A stretch of DNA of 64,000 nt from Oryzias latipes (GCF_002234675.1 NC_019863.2:1627609-1691608), one strand, 5' to 3'. Shown: positions 21,851 through 33,816, counted from the first letter of the stretch. The notes: a model not told the origin generated them from the letters alone. Numbers and translations: made by a program.

Positions 21851-22110
21851 TTTTTCGTCCTCTCTCTTGCGCCGGGTTTTCAACCGATGACCTTTTCTTC
21901 ACGACCTTAAATCGCCGAAAGGTCCAGATGAGTCCGGAACCAAACGAAGCTCATTCACTGTAATCGTCGTCCTCCAGCGGGCCGTTCAGTCGGCGCTGCT
22001 CATGTTCGGGGTGGTGTTTGTCGGTGTCGTTCCTCCTCCCCGCCCGGGTGTAGCAGCTGTCTCTGGTCCCGCCCGCCTGCCTGCCCCCCCGTCCCGTCCC
22101 CCGCGGGCTG
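21848..22110 (-). promoter_or_regulatory. larp4: larp4 CpG-rich promoter and first exon carrying only the start codon
   Basis: The 21700-22140 stretch is GC- and CpG-rich compared with its surroundings. On the minus strand it contains an ATG at 21850-21848 followed immediately by the donor GTGAGAG. The acceptor at 18847/18846 is in phase 0 and begins GTA ACA ACC, so splicing would give a protein starting MVTTKEAGLNPN. That aligns with the phase-0 first intron of mammalian LARP4. The upstream limit of the exon is not defined by sequence alone. Confidence 0.55.
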
Positions 22111-22186
22111 CACCCCGCCCGCCCGCCGGGTCTAACGGCAGCTTCTGTGAGTTCTTGAGAAACCGAATTCCAAACTATCATCAACT

Positions 22187-23040
22187 CAGAGATTCCACTT
22201 CCACGTTACATGACGGCTGGTGCGCAATAGTGGATCAATCTTCTGATGATCGATAATCTGCACTTGGATTGGAAACGTCTGACTAACTTTGAACAGATTT
22301 TAATCTTCTTTACATATGAAGACGTAAAAAACATAACTGAGTGTCGCTGAATAGGTTATAAGGTTTGTTTATTTTTTGCTTAAAGGGAGAAATACCTTTG
22401 GTTGACAATTGTGTTATTAAAATGTGTAAATTGTGTTTTGTTTGCTTTTATTCTGTTTAATACTAAATTGTATTCCTCTGTTGTATGAAGTAGTGTAGAA
22501 ATACAATATATACGCAAATAACGCGAGAGTTCCCGAGAACTCGGGGGATTTTATATCGGGCTGATGTGTTTATTCCCACATCATGATAGACTTTGAACCA
22601 AGGTCCATGCAAAGAGCAGAACAGGAGTCAACCAGCTGTGAAAAGTTGTGTACAGACTGGTAATTGAACCAATACCACAGGCAGCCACGAGGTAGTTAAC
22701 TTGTTAAGCATTTTCTGTTGTAAATGTGAAGTCTAAAGGGTTTTGTAGAACTCTGTTCTGTAGTTTTCTTGAAGACATTAAAACGCGCATCTGTTCTCGA
22801 GAATACCGTGTCCAGCGTTGTCATTGAGGAGGAACAGTGAAGAAAACTTCTACATGACAGCTGGTGCGCAATAGTGGAACAATCTTCTGATGATGATCAA
22901 TAAGAACTTGATCAATAATCTGCACAAATGTATGTGACTAATTTGAACAGATGTTAATCTTAATCCTCTTTACATATGTCCTCCAAGAGGATAAACATTC
23001 AACAAGAACATGTAAAAAACATAACAATTTCGCTACACTG
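22187..23040. repeat. Direct duplication flanking a possible LTR
   Basis: The stretch around GGCTGGTGCGCAATAGTGGA (about 22187-22350) is repeated at about 22847-23040 with moderate divergence. Between the copies is a block whose edges can be read as TGTAGAAATAC… and …AACTTCTACA (about 22494-22854), reminiscent of a TG…CA long terminal repeat. No target duplication or primer-binding site was found, so the LTR reading is weak. Confidence 0.35.
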
Positions 23041-23051
23041 ACTTATTCCAG

Positions 23052-25188
23052 CTGCGGTAAAGTTATAGTTTTAGATTGGATGTTCCACAGACATTCAGCG
23101 TGGATCTCCAGTGGGGTCTCTTAGGGACCGTCAACAAATTAACAAGTGCATGAGATGGAAAAGAGTTTAGATAGATAGATGACTTTATTAATCCCACAAT
23201 GGGGAAATTTAATTTCTGTGGCAGCAACACGACATTCAGAAATAATCTATATAACATAACATCAATAAAGGACATCACAAATTACATTTATATTAGATAA
23301 TTAAAAATATTACTAAAATTATTATGAAAAATTATTATCAAAAATGAGATTCTTATTAAGTAAAGAAATAAATATTAAATATTAAATAAATACAGCTGCA
23401 AAAGTGTAAAAAACATGCGGTCTGCAAAACACGTAAACTGTAAAAAAACATTACAAATTTTTTCAAAATACAGAAATAACTAATGAAGTTCACACCAAGA
23501 ACAAAAACAAACAACTGTTCAGGAACAAAAAACAATTTAAAATTGAAAAACAAAAACTACAACAAAAGTAAATGAATCAATGACTAAACAGAAAAAACAC
23601 CCCTGGGAACGTGGAGTGTCACTTTGACACGGTGTTGTACAGTCTGATGGCTGTGGGGAGGAATGACCTGCGGTAGCGCTCCTTCTTACACTGAGGGTGC
23701 AACAGTCTTGTGCTGAAGGAGCTGGTCAGCGCCTCTACAGTTTGGTGCAGGGGGTGGGAGGGGTTATCCATGATGGATGTTAGCTTAGCTAACATCCTCC
23801 TGTCTGCCACCTCCTCGATGGACTCAAGTTTTTAGATAAAACCCAAGGCTAAATGCTTTGCAAAAAGAAATAAATGACTATAAAACATTTCCTAATGTGG
23901 TATCTAAACAATATTATTAATTTTGCAATGTTTTAATAACAAAAGTTTTGCAATCATAGATTGCTGGTTTGAAGTTAACTTTTTGTTTTTTCAATAGCTT
24001 CCTAACCATGTGACCTTATGATTCCAAATATCTGCCGAATTATGACTGCTAAATATTAATACACACAAAATTTTTATATGAATTTTTATTTAAAAACTCC
24101 AGCAATTAGCATATGAATTCTGTTCCTTTTTTTAACAGCTTTCGAACCACGTGACCCAAATAGATGAAACCTATGCCAAAATGTGGTACTGACATCCCTA
24201 CATCAGACACACCAATTTATTTTGCAGTCAAAGATGCTAAATATTTTATATGAATTTTTCTAATAAAATGTCAGCAGTTCGCAGGCGAAGTCTATCTGAA
24301 CAAATCTGTTTGTAAGACAGTCATCTTTATCAGGGTTGTTTTTCAGTTGGAAAACACCCAAAACATGCAGGACAGCGGCCCTCAAGGCCTGTAGCTAAAC
24401 ACCCCTGTAATACACTTAATGGACAGAAAACCGATGTCTGCTAAAGATACGGTTTCTATCTTTACACAAGAATATAAAGGATAAAAACTGGTGACAAACA
24501 AGGTATACATTTTAGATTTTATTAAAATTAATTTGTATCAAGAATTATACAAAATTTATATAAAATATTTAGCAACTTTGACTGCAAAATAAAAGGAATC
24601 TCTGGAATTGTAATATAAAAATTCTTATATATTTGGTATCATCTATGATTGCAGAATAAGGTGGTGTGTCTGATGATGGGATGTCAGTGCCACAATTCGG
24701 CATATGCTTCACCTTGTGTTTCATCATGTATCTTTTTGGGTCATGTGGTTTGAGAGCTATTGAAAAAAATCACTAGATATCATGAGCGAACCGCTGGAAT
24801 TTTAATATAAAATTCATATAAATTTTGTATCATGTATGATTGCAAAATAAATTGGTGTGTCTGATGTAAGAATGTCAGTATCACAATTTGGCGTAGCTTT
24901 TGTCTCTTTGGGTCAACTGGTTTGGGAGCTGGAAACTGAACAGAATTCATATTCCAAATGCTGAGATTTTAACATTAAAATTGATATAAAATATTTAGCA
25001 TCTCTGATTGTATAATAATTTGGTGTGTCATTTATTTCTTTTTGCAAAGCATTTAGTCCTGAGTTTTATCTAAAATCTTCTCCATCTTATGCACTTGTTA
25101 ATTTGTTGACGGCCCCTAAGAGACCCCACTGGAGATCCACGCTGACTGTCTGTGGAATATCCAACACAAAACTATAACTTTACCGAAG
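23052..25188. mobile_element. Foldback-type element with long inverted arms made of tandem units
   Basis: The left end (GGTAAAGTTATAGTTTT… CACTGGAGATCCACGC complement) reappears inverted at 25085-25188. Inside the ends, blocks of about 190 bases are repeated several times: in one orientation before about 24310, and inverted after about 24470. Each block has a CACGTGACCCAAA-like core, GACATCCCTACATCAGACAC and AATATTTTATATGAATTTTT. The middle (24310-24470) is single copy. There is no transposase ORF. The left arm is split by a LINE tail. Confidence 0.7.
23163..23830 (-). mobile_element. LINE 3' fragment (L2-like) inserted in the foldback element
   Basis: The minus strand carries RRMLAKLTSIMDNPSHPL… and YRRSFLPTAIRLYN, a LINE ORF2 C-terminus, then an A/T-rich 3' UTR ending GGGATTAATAAAGTCATC and a GATA microsatellite. 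Removing it restores continuity of the left arm against the right arm of the foldback element, so it inserted later. Confidence 0.65.
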
Positions 25189-25193
25189 TCTTA

Positions 25194-25865
25194 AGGCCCG
25201 TTCACACCGGGACGAATTTCGCCGACGTTTAACGCCTCGTGACTAAACAAAGGGCACCAACGAGAGTGTGCACACCGACGCGAAAAAACGCCACGCGTCA
25301 AAGCGTCAAAAAAAAAAAACGCCTCGGGTTCGTTTTTTTTTTCCGACGCCTCGCGTCGAAATCTATTCGACCAATGAGAATGGCGCTTTTGCACACGTGT
25401 CTTGAGCCTCTGAAGTTACAGTAAAACACAACTTGGGGGCGCTCAAACACAAAACTGCCTTGCTGAGCACACATACCAGCGAAGAAGATAGACGCCAAGT
25501 AGCGTCTACACTGCCGCGAAGAAATAATGACGGACATTCTAAAATATCCCTGAACCAAGCACCAGTTGGAGCTACTGGTGCTTGAAATATTCATGTTTCC
25601 TTTGTATTATTCTGACAAGCGCGTAAATACTTACTCTCTTCTTCTGAGTGAAAAGCGACTTTAAGAAGCGTAAAGTTGCGCAGCGCCACCTTGTGTACAG
25701 GAGTATTTCTGTTTACATTAAGCGCCATCTAATGTCAGGGAATGAAATTGCATGTTCGCTCGGCTCATCGTCAGCGAAAATCGCCTGGGTGTGAACACAA
25801 AAAACGTGGCGAAAAACGCTGGCGAATAACGCCTGGCGAATATTCGTCCCGGTGTGTACGGGCCT
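25194..25865. mobile_element. PIF/Harbinger-like MITE with TTA target duplication
   Basis: Terminal inverted repeats AGGCCCGTTCACACCGGGAC and its complement (GTCCCGGTGTGTACGGGCCT) are bounded by TTA at 25191-25193 and 25866-25868. The 3-bp TTA duplication is typical of Harbinger/ISL2EU elements. It is CpG-rich inside and has no transposase ORF. It lies only a few bases beyond the foldback element. Confidence 0.8.
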
Positions 25866-26154
25866 TTATTCCCCAGGACCTACCCCCCACCCCCACCCCA
25901 ATCAACCACATCGTTTTGTGTTCCCTATTTTTATTTGGCCATTTCACAAAACAATTGACAAAAGCAAGAATTTCATAGAGCCAACTGGTTTTACGGAGGT
26001 GTCAAACTCAATGGCACAGGGCTCCAAAATCCAGAACATGCTATAGGTTCTGCTGAACAGGAGAAACATTTATTGAACACTCTTAAGATAAACTTTTAAA
26101 ACTTTTAACTTTAATGAATGAAAACAAAATGTGAATACAGAATAAATACATTTC

Positions 26155-26320
26155 TACGGAAGAGGATTAGGGCCATGGAAAAAGGAAAATAAAGGCCATA
26201 GAAATTTAGACTTTAATCTCAGAATTTATTTATTTTTTTAGATTCAAGTCAGAATTCTGAGATTAAAGTCAGAATTTCTATGCCCTTTTTTTTTTCCAAG
26301 GCCCTTGTACTCTTCCGTAC
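26155..26320. mobile_element. Short palindromic MITE
   Basis: The ends TACGGAAGAGGATTAGGGCC and (inverted) TACGGAAGAGTACAAGGGCC enclose an almost fully self-complementary core built from TCAGAATT and ATTAAAGTC. It folds into one long hairpin of about 165 bases. The TTAGGGCC portion of the end resembles the larger element at 26461. Confidence 0.65.
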
Positions 26321-26460
26321 ATTTCAACATTAAATAACATAACATTTTGCTCTCCATCAGAATATATCCTATCAAAATTATACAAATATAAACGTGCTGC
26401 AGAAAAAAACAAAGACTGGAAATAAAAATAAAATATGTGCTCTCAGCAATAACAAATCTA

Positions 26461-27386
26461 CGACTGAGTGTTAGGGCCACCAAAAAAAAAAAAAGTAAAA
26501 TTACGAGATTTTAAGTCGTAAATTTATGAGAAAAAATCTCGTAGATTTACGAAATTAAAGTGGAAGTGAGCATGTAACAGAGCAGCAGCAAGTGAACGCC
26601 GCGCAGCAGCAGAGCAGACCGACTAAACTTAGTTGATCAGGTAAGCTAAATGTTTATTGATAACGTTCCAACTGTTTGGAAGCTCATTAGTTTGATTTAC
26701 AATGTATTAATGTTTTATTTATTGATGGGTGGTTTCCAGGATCTCTGCAGCCCAGTGAAGCCGTCGGTGTCCCTGCAGCTGTTCACCTGAATCATTTCTT
26801 CTACCAAAGACCAGATCTCTACGTCTGAGTGACGCTTCCGTCTTAGGAGGAGCCCCTTTTGGCATTTTCAACGTTCTAATGCTAATATAACAGACTATTT
26901 TTATTCCTCTTTATTGTTTTATGCTGAAACAGGACGTTTCATGTACGAGGAGGCGTTAGTAACACTGTTAACTTCCGCATTGATGTTCGGATGACAGGTT
27001 CATGACATAATGTGACAGATGAACTTCAGGGTTTGTGAATGAAAAGGAGAATAAAGGCTGCAGCGGTCCTCTACACCCAAACGTGTCTCTGAGCTCCTTA
27101 TTTTACATATGACACTCCGCTTTACCGACACCGAACCCCGGAAAGACGGCTCCACTGACAATAATCTGATTTTGAGTCGCCAAAACGTTCAGAATCTCTT
27201 TGTTTTTTTAACCTATCCGGAAATAAAGCTTCACAAAAGGCTCCACATATTTCATCTTCAAGCCAGGCTCCGATGAACGGAAAACTTTGGTCGTTAATTT
27301 ATGAGATATAAACTCGTAAATTTACGAGATAAAACTCGTAATCAAAAAAAATATTTTTTTTGTAAACTGGCCCTAAAACTCCGTCG
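26461..27386. mobile_element. Non-autonomous DNA transposon with TA flanks
   Basis: Inverted ends CGACTGAGTGTTAGGGCCA and TGGCCCTAAAACTCCGTCG (complementary with mismatches) are flanked by TA. Next to each end are clustered copies of the palindromic motif CTCGTAAATTTACGAG. There is no transposase ORF; the single-copy interior may be captured sequence. The superfamily is uncertain. Confidence 0.65.
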
Positions 27387-27389
27387 TAC

Positions 27390-29230
27390 AAATCAAATCA
27401 AATCTGTTTTCTTTGCTCCTTTGTCATTTTTTTCAGAGCTGGACTCCTGGCATCGTCGTTTAACGACAAGTTCATTTCTGTCTGATGTGTGAGATCCTGT
27501 ATGTATTTTTAAAATGCTGTAATTGTAAATATCCTTTTTAGGTCTTAAAAGGATCAAAACTAAAACGCACTGTATAACTCATCACTGGGATTCCTCATCA
27601 CTGCAGCTGCAGGTTTCAGGCAGTTCCAAACACCAGGGACGTGCACAGGATTTTAGAGGGGCAGGGGCTCAAAGCTGGAAAAGGGCACCCTAAACACTTT
27701 TATTTGTCCTTTAAGCAATGCGGAAATTAAGTGAAATTTTTAAATAAAATACTAATGTATAACTACTCAGCTATGATATCTGTGTAGATGAAAGTGACAC
27801 AATTGTCACTTTTAAAGAAATTATTGTCAACATGTATCTGTTCACTTTTCTCACGGCTGGAGGGACGGAAACCCAAGTGCAGATATGAATCAGGCTGAGA
27901 CTCAGGAATGCGCTTAGGAGCGATTTAATACTAACAGAAAGTGCCACAAGGTGGGATCACAAAACCACAAAAAACTCCTCAAGAAAGGGAAAACTGCAAA
28001 AGGCAAAAAAGGGAACAACTAAGCTCAGAAAAAGGCCAAAGGAAAAAAACAGACCTCAGTGTCGGCTGAGTAGGAAAACCACTGACTTAACAGGGACGCA
28101 CCGACACTGAGGACTGAGTAGCATCAACTTAAATAAGCATGATTGCAAAGTGAAGGCAGCTGTGCACTCCTCCACAGAGAAGACCAGGCAGGAAAGGGAG
28201 GGGCCATCCAGGAGGAGCGACAGCTGACCTGCAAAACACAGAGGCAGTCAGGAAACAGAACAGAAGAAACACCACACTGTGTCAACTTTATCACAGACCA
28301 AAAAAACATCATAGCAATAAAACTCTGGTGACTATAAAAGTTGGCACAATGTGTACAGGCATAATCAACATGAATCAAATTTAATACAGATGGTAATATT
28401 TTAAACACACACATTGTACAAGGGCCCTACGTGCCTGCCAAACACTGTGATAATAGAAAACCATAGCGGCACAGATTTTTTTCTCCTCAAGCGCTGTTGC
28501 AATGTTGGTCACTAAGAGGAAGTGACATAATATTTGCACATGCGCAGACTGATCAGGTAGCCATTACAGATCAGGTAGCAACAGAACAGCGGAAGAGGCG
28601 GAGCTTCAGAGGAGCTTCCTGAGTAACCTGGAGTTTGAGGAGCTGCGAACAGCCATGAACTTCTTCTTCTACGATGAAACCAGCACATCTGTTTAGATGT
28701 CTTTAACTCCACAACCAGAGCTGAGCAGATATCTACTATGGTTTTTCTGCAGTTATACGTTGTCAGCAACTTTATTAAAGTATCTTTTTAACAAGTTAAA
28801 AGATAATGAACTGCTGCTAATGGAAAATTGGTCACCATCCTTTATATCAACAATTAAATCATCATAAAAAAAAACAGGTTGACATTAAAAAATAACTTTA
28901 ACATCTGGGAGCCTTTGGGTTCAATGGTTTTTGACTTTGAACTTCTCTCACCACTGATTCTGTGTCCCGGGTGACGCAGCAATGACACAGGGAGAAGCAG
29001 GATTGCTTCTGGTACAAAGGAAGTCAGAGTCAAAGGAATAATGCAGAGAGACCGCATCAGATTTCTGGTTCTTGGTTCCAGTTCTGAAGGAAACAGTAAA
29101 CGTGAAGCAGTAAACGATTTTTTTGCAAGGCCGTTCACATTTCCAATTAAATGTGAACTTTTGTGATCTCCTGTGTGACCGTGAAATGACCCAGAAGTGC
29201 CCCGCATGTGCAGAAGAGTACTCAACGGTG
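27390..29230. other. Intergenic stretch without a recognisable gene
   Basis: Several unclassified repeats, including GGCTGGAGGGACGGAAACCC near 27856, which may be part of an LTR-type element. Short ORFs here match no family I recognise. Confidence 0.4.
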
Positions 29231-29706
29231 AACAACGTCACTGGTTGTTTGCGGAATTAGCTAACGTTAGCAATGGATTTCAATTACATTTATTTTCACA
29301 AAGGAGCCAGCACAATTACAATCTTCTCATTTTAAGAAGAAAATTAAAAAGGAGGATAGCAAGGTTTTTGCCATGGCGTTTTGTGGAGCAGTGTTAGCCA
29401 AGTCGGTACAGAGAAACCTGATGGTGCGGAGTCGCAGCCAGGATTGGTGGGATACTGATGTGAGGAGCCAGGATCGTCTGTACCCGAGCTCGGCCATTTC
29501 ACTCGAAATATTTTCTTTTTTTTTTTTTTTTTTTACTTTGTTTTTATTGAACGTTTTCAGTTGTCAGCATTTACATACACGGGTCAGCAACCACAACAAA
29601 CAACAGAACAGACATAACTAACTGCAATTGGGCTGTTTTTCTTATTGTTATTACATTTTTTTTTTTTTTTTTTTTATTAATACCTACACGAAATCCTCTA
29701 AACCTT

Positions 29707-32700
29707 TTATTGGTTTTCCATATAGTTGTACCATTTTTTCCATTTTTTTTTGAAAACGTCTAATTTTAATTTGAGTAGAAATGTCAATTTTTCCACTGAG
29801 TAAATGGTCCATATGATCTTCAACCAGTCATCTTTTCCAGGGGGCTCTACTTTGTGCCATTTTTTTGTTATCGTTTTCTTGCTTGCCAAGAGTAATATCC
29901 TTACTAGGTAAACATCTTCATTCAGTACAGAGTCTTCAATATTACCCAGATACAGAGTTGTAAACTCGTTTGGCAGGTGATATCCAATAACATTTTTTAT
30001 GACAGTTGTTACATCATTCCAAAAAGATAGTAATTTAGGACATGACCAGAAAATATGAGTATGATTCCCTTCTTGACCCCCACATTGTCTCCAGCAAGCC
30101 TGTAGATTTTTTAGTTGTCTGCTTTTGATTTGGGGCGTTATAAAATACCGTGTGAGATTCTTCCATGCAAATTCCTTCCATATTTGAGAGCTGGTAGAAG
30201 AGCACTGTGTGAGACACATTTTAAACCAGTCTTCTTCTGTAATCTTTTGATTAAGCTCAGATTCCCATTTACTTTTAATGTAAAATGATGAACTTTTCCT
30301 GTTTTCAGTAAAAGAACGGTAAAAAGATGAGATAACCCTTGTTTTACTGTTTTTATAAGCGTCTAATATTACTTTAGTTATACTGTATCTTTTTTTAGGT
30401 TCTAGGTTAGGTTTAATTTCCCTTGTATAAAAGTCCTGAATTTGTAGATATCTAAACAAATCTTGATTTCCCAATCCAAATTTATTTTTTAATTCCCTAA
30501 AGCTAAGTAGATTTCCGTCTTTTGTAATAGAGTACCATGCAGTTATGCCATTGTCTATCCAGTGTCTAAATGTTGAATCATATCGGTTTGGTTGAAATTT
30601 TGGATCATAAGCAATCCAACTGAGTATTTTTATTTCCTTTTGAAGTTTGTATTCTTTAACTACTTTTTCCCATAGTTTTATTGTGAAGGATGTAATTAAG
30701 TCAACATTACTTTGGTCATAGTCAGTACATTTAGCGTCTCCTATAATCGTTTGTATTGGTATGTTTAAGCTTTTAATCTCTATTTCTTTCCACCTTGCTT
30801 CATATTCTGGTACACACCAACAGACTAATGGTCTCAGCTGTGCTGCATAAAAATATTCTTTGAGATTTGGTAATGCCAACCCCCCTCTGTCTTTTGATAA
30901 CTGAAGGGTGGAAAACCTTATCCTAGGTTTTTTCCCATTCCAAATGAATCTAGATATATTTTTATTCCATAAATTAAACTTATGCTGTGGTATTCTTACT
31001 GGTAAAGCCTGGAATAGGTAGAGAAATCGTGGGGTGATATTCATTTTAATTATTTTTACTCTAGAGCTGAGATCTAAGGGGTAAGTTGTCCATTTTTGCA
31101 GATTTTTTTGCATGTTTTGTTCAATCGGATCAAAATTTGTTTCATATAGTTTGTCAATCTCTTTAGTAAGGATGACCCCCAGATATTTTATTGTCTTACT
31201 TTCCCATTTCAAATTGTAACTTTCTTTAATCTGTTTAGACGGAGAGTAGTTTAGTGTAAGAATTTGGGTTTTATCTATATTAATTTTAAATCCGGAATAG
31301 TGACCAAATACTTTCAAAAAGTCCATCAGTATGGGAAGCTCGTTGTCTGGGTTCTTGAGAAAAATTATTATGTCATCTGCAAAGAGGCCAATTATGTGCT
31401 TTGTGTTGCTTATCTCTATTCCTTCGAGGGCTTCGTGTTGTCGCAGAGCTTGTGCTAATGGTTCGATGTATAATGCAAAGAGAGTTGGGCTTAAACAACA
31501 GCCTTGTCTTGTGCCCCTTTCTAATTTAATTCTATTTGACAGATTTCCATTTACTTTTATTCTTGCTGTTGGGGCTTGGTATAATGCTTTAATAATTTTA
31601 ATAGAATTCTCCTCAAATCCAAACTTTTTAAGGACCAAGTATAAAAATTCCCAGCTAACACTGTCAAAGGCCTTTTCTGCATCTAGGCTAATAAGTGCAG
31701 ATTTAATTCCCTTCATTTGTACATGGTTAATGATATGTAGACTTTTCCTAATATTGTCTTGTGTCTGGCGTCCTTTAATGAAACCCGTCTGGTCTTCATC
31801 TATTAGATCAGATACAAAAAGTTCAAATCTTTTGCTTAATATTGATGTATATATTTTAAAGTCTACATTCAAAACAGAAATTGGTCTGAAGTTTTTGCAT
31901 AATTTTGAATCCTTCCCTTCCTTAGGGATAAGAGAAACCACTGCTTCCTGCCATGAAGGGGGGATAGTTCCTTCCTTTAAAGTCCAATTAAGGCATCTCA
32001 GCAGTAAAGGTGACAGGTCACTTTCAAACAGCTTATATATTTCAGAAGGGAACCCATCACTACCGGGTGCCTTGCAGGTCTTTAATTTTCCAATAGCTAA
32101 TCTAATTTCTTCTGTCCTAATTTCTGATTGTAATACTCTGTTTTGCATTTCTCCTATTGATGGTAAATCAAGTGAGTTAAGAAAGCTAGTTACATCGTCT
32201 GCACTTGCTAGTGAGGGCTTTGAATATAAATCTTTGTAGAAATTCTGAAAAATTTCTAGTATTTCCTCTGGATCATCTGTTAATTTGTCTGTTTCGGGTT
32301 TTTTGATACTAGTTACTGTATTATTAGATTGTTGTTTTCTTAATCGTCTTGCTAACAATTTGTTTGCCTTTGGGCCGGAATCATGATACATTTGTCTAAC
32401 AAACCTTGTTTTCTTTTCAATTTCTTCACTTAAAATGTCATTTATTTCTGTCCTTAGTGTTTTAATTTGTTGCAAGATGGTTTGAGATTGACTTTGCTTA
32501 TGTTGTTTTTCTAAGTTGTTTAAAATTGCCACTTTCTGGTTGTATTTATCCTTTTTTTCTTTATTTTGTGCCGATGTAATGGCAATTAAATTTCCTCTCA
32601 AGACTGCTTTTAACGTATCCCACAGAATATTGGGGTTTACCTCACCATTGTCATTTTCTTCAATAAATCTTTTAATTGTGTTTTTTATTTGTTCCTTCAC

Positions 32701-33609
32701 AGTTTCCTTATTTAAAATTCCTATGTTTAATCTCCACAAAGTATTTATCTTTTTCCTGTCTATATTAATTGTTAAAAAGACCGGGCTATGGTCAGAGACA
32801 TTCGTTGTACCAATTTCACAAGCTTTCACTCGATATTTATCCCATGTGTTCATTAAAAAGTAGTCAATTCTAGAATAAACCGAGTGTGACCCAGAATAGT
32901 ATGTATAGTCTTTTTCTAATGGGTGTATTTCTCTCCAGACATCAATAACTCCCATTTCCTCTAGAGTTGTGTTGATAAATCCTGCCAAAGGTTTATGCTG
33001 GTTCCGTACACTTGTAGTGTCTAGGCTCTTCAGAGTTACATTTAAGTCTCCCCCGCATATCAATATGCCTTCTGCCTCATGTGCAATTACGTCAAATAAA
33101 GATTTGTAAAGTGTTTTTTTACTTCCAGGGGGGGCATATATGTTTATCATTGTGATTAGTTCGTTTTGCAATTTCCCTTTAACCATTACATATCTTCCGC
33201 ATTTGTCTTTTATCTCTTTACTACATTCAAATTGTATGGAGTTCGTTATAAGAATAGCGACTCCTCTTTTCTTGTTTGATTCATTGGAGCTATAAAAGGT
33301 GTTTCTGTATCCCATTTGTTTAAACTTGTTGTGTTCTTGATCATTTAGCTTTGTCTCTTGTAGAAATAATATCTGTGCATTTTCTTTCTTTAACATTGAG
33401 ATGACTTTTTTCCTTTTAATGGGATTATTTAGACCATTCACATTAAGTGTAACCATTTTTATATTACAACCCATGGCTTTGTTTCTTCCAAAACTTGATG
33501 TACAGCCCAAGAACATTGAACAAAAGGCCAGAACTTGTAGCCCAAAAAGAAAAAAAAACACATTTCTGAAACACATTTGGCTTCCAAAAGTGGAATGAAC
33601 ACACGCCAT
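29707..33609 (-). CDS. L1 ORF2: AP endonuclease and reverse transcriptase
   Basis: 1300-codon open frame. The functional start is probably the MVTLNVNGLNNPIKRKKV methionine near residue 52 rather than the first ATG. Endonuclease motifs are LFLQETKL, GGDLNVTL, RIDYFL and SDHSPV. The reverse transcriptase has NFRPISVLNVDFKIY, DQTGFIKGRQTQDNI, SLDAEKAFDSVSW, GTRQGCCLSPTLFALYIEPL and the catalytic LFADDIIIF. Near the C-terminus is a Cys/His cluster, CWRQCGGQEGNHTHIFWSC, spaced CX3CX8HX4C, one residue longer than the mammalian L1 knuckle. No stop or frameshift was seen, consistent with a recent insertion. Confidence 0.93.
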   Translation of the reverse strand: MACVHSTFGSQMCFRNVFFFLFGLQVLAFCSMFLGCTSSFGRNKAMGCNIKMVTLNVNGLNNPIKRKKVISMLKKENAQILFLQETKLNDQEHNKFKQMGYRNTFYSSNESNKKRGVAILITNSIQFECSKEIKDKCGRYVMVKGKLQNELITMINIYAPPGSKKTLYKSLFDVIAHEAEGILICGGDLNVTLKSLDTTSVRNQHKPLAGFINTTLEEMGVIDVWREIHPLEKDYTYYSGSHSVYSRIDYFLMNTWDKYRVKACEIGTTNVSDHSPVFLTINIDRKKINTLWRLNIGILNKETVKEQIKNTIKRFIEENDNGEVNPNILWDTLKAVLRGNLIAITSAQNKEKKDKYNQKVAILNNLEKQHKQSQSQTILQQIKTLRTEINDILSEEIEKKTRFVRQMYHDSGPKANKLLARRLRKQQSNNTVTSIKKPETDKLTDDPEEILEIFQNFYKDLYSKPSLASADDVTSFLNSLDLPSIGEMQNRVLQSEIRTEEIRLAIGKLKTCKAPGSDGFPSEIYKLFESDLSPLLLRCLNWTLKEGTIPPSWQEAVVSLIPKEGKDSKLCKNFRPISVLNVDFKIYTSILSKRFELFVSDLIDEDQTGFIKGRQTQDNIRKSLHIINHVQMKGIKSALISLDAEKAFDSVSWEFLYLVLKKFGFEENSIKIIKALYQAPTARIKVNGNLSNRIKLERGTRQGCCLSPTLFALYIEPLAQALRQHEALEGIEISNTKHIIGLFADDIIIFLKNPDNELPILMDFLKVFGHYSGFKINIDKTQILTLNYSPSKQIKESYNLKWESKTIKYLGVILTKEIDKLYETNFDPIEQNMQKNLQKWTTYPLDLSSRVKIIKMNITPRFLYLFQALPVRIPQHKFNLWNKNISRFIWNGKKPRIRFSTLQLSKDRGGLALPNLKEYFYAAQLRPLVCWCVPEYEARWKEIEIKSLNIPIQTIIGDAKCTDYDQSNVDLITSFTIKLWEKVVKEYKLQKEIKILSWIAYDPKFQPNRYDSTFRHWIDNGITAWYSITKDGNLLSFRELKNKFGLGNQDLFRYLQIQDFYTREIKPNLEPKKRYSITKVILDAYKNSKTRVISSFYRSFTENRKSSSFYIKSKWESELNQKITEEDWFKMCLTQCSSTSSQIWKEFAWKNLTRYFITPQIKSRQLKNLQACWRQCGGQEGNHTHIFWSCPKLLSFWNDVTTVIKNVIGYHLPNEFTTLYLGNIEDSVLNEDVYLVRILLLASKKTITKKWHKVEPPGKDDWLKIIWTIYSVEKLTFLLKLKLDVFKKKWKKWYNYMENQ

Positions 33610-33816
33610 TCCCTTCCCCTGTTGGTGGGAGAGGGGGGGTTCCTCGCGTTTAAGGAGGGCCCCTCAGTAGTGGTGAGAAAAAATCTTTCACCTAAACCTA
33701 CTAGTCCAACATCCATCATATGGGTAAATATTCCCAACAGCACAAATTATGATATGAGGAAGTCTATATATGTAGAAAGAAAGGAAAGGACTTAACTTAA
33801 TATTCATTTGTAACTT

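Noticed and set aside
22494-22854. Confident solo LTR of an endogenous retrovirus
   Set aside because: The ends read TG…CA but there is no target duplication, primer-binding site or coding remnant; kept only as a weak possibility.
31331-32239. 302-codon plus-strand ORF
   Set aside because: It is the antisense shadow of the L1 ORF2 reverse-transcriptase region.
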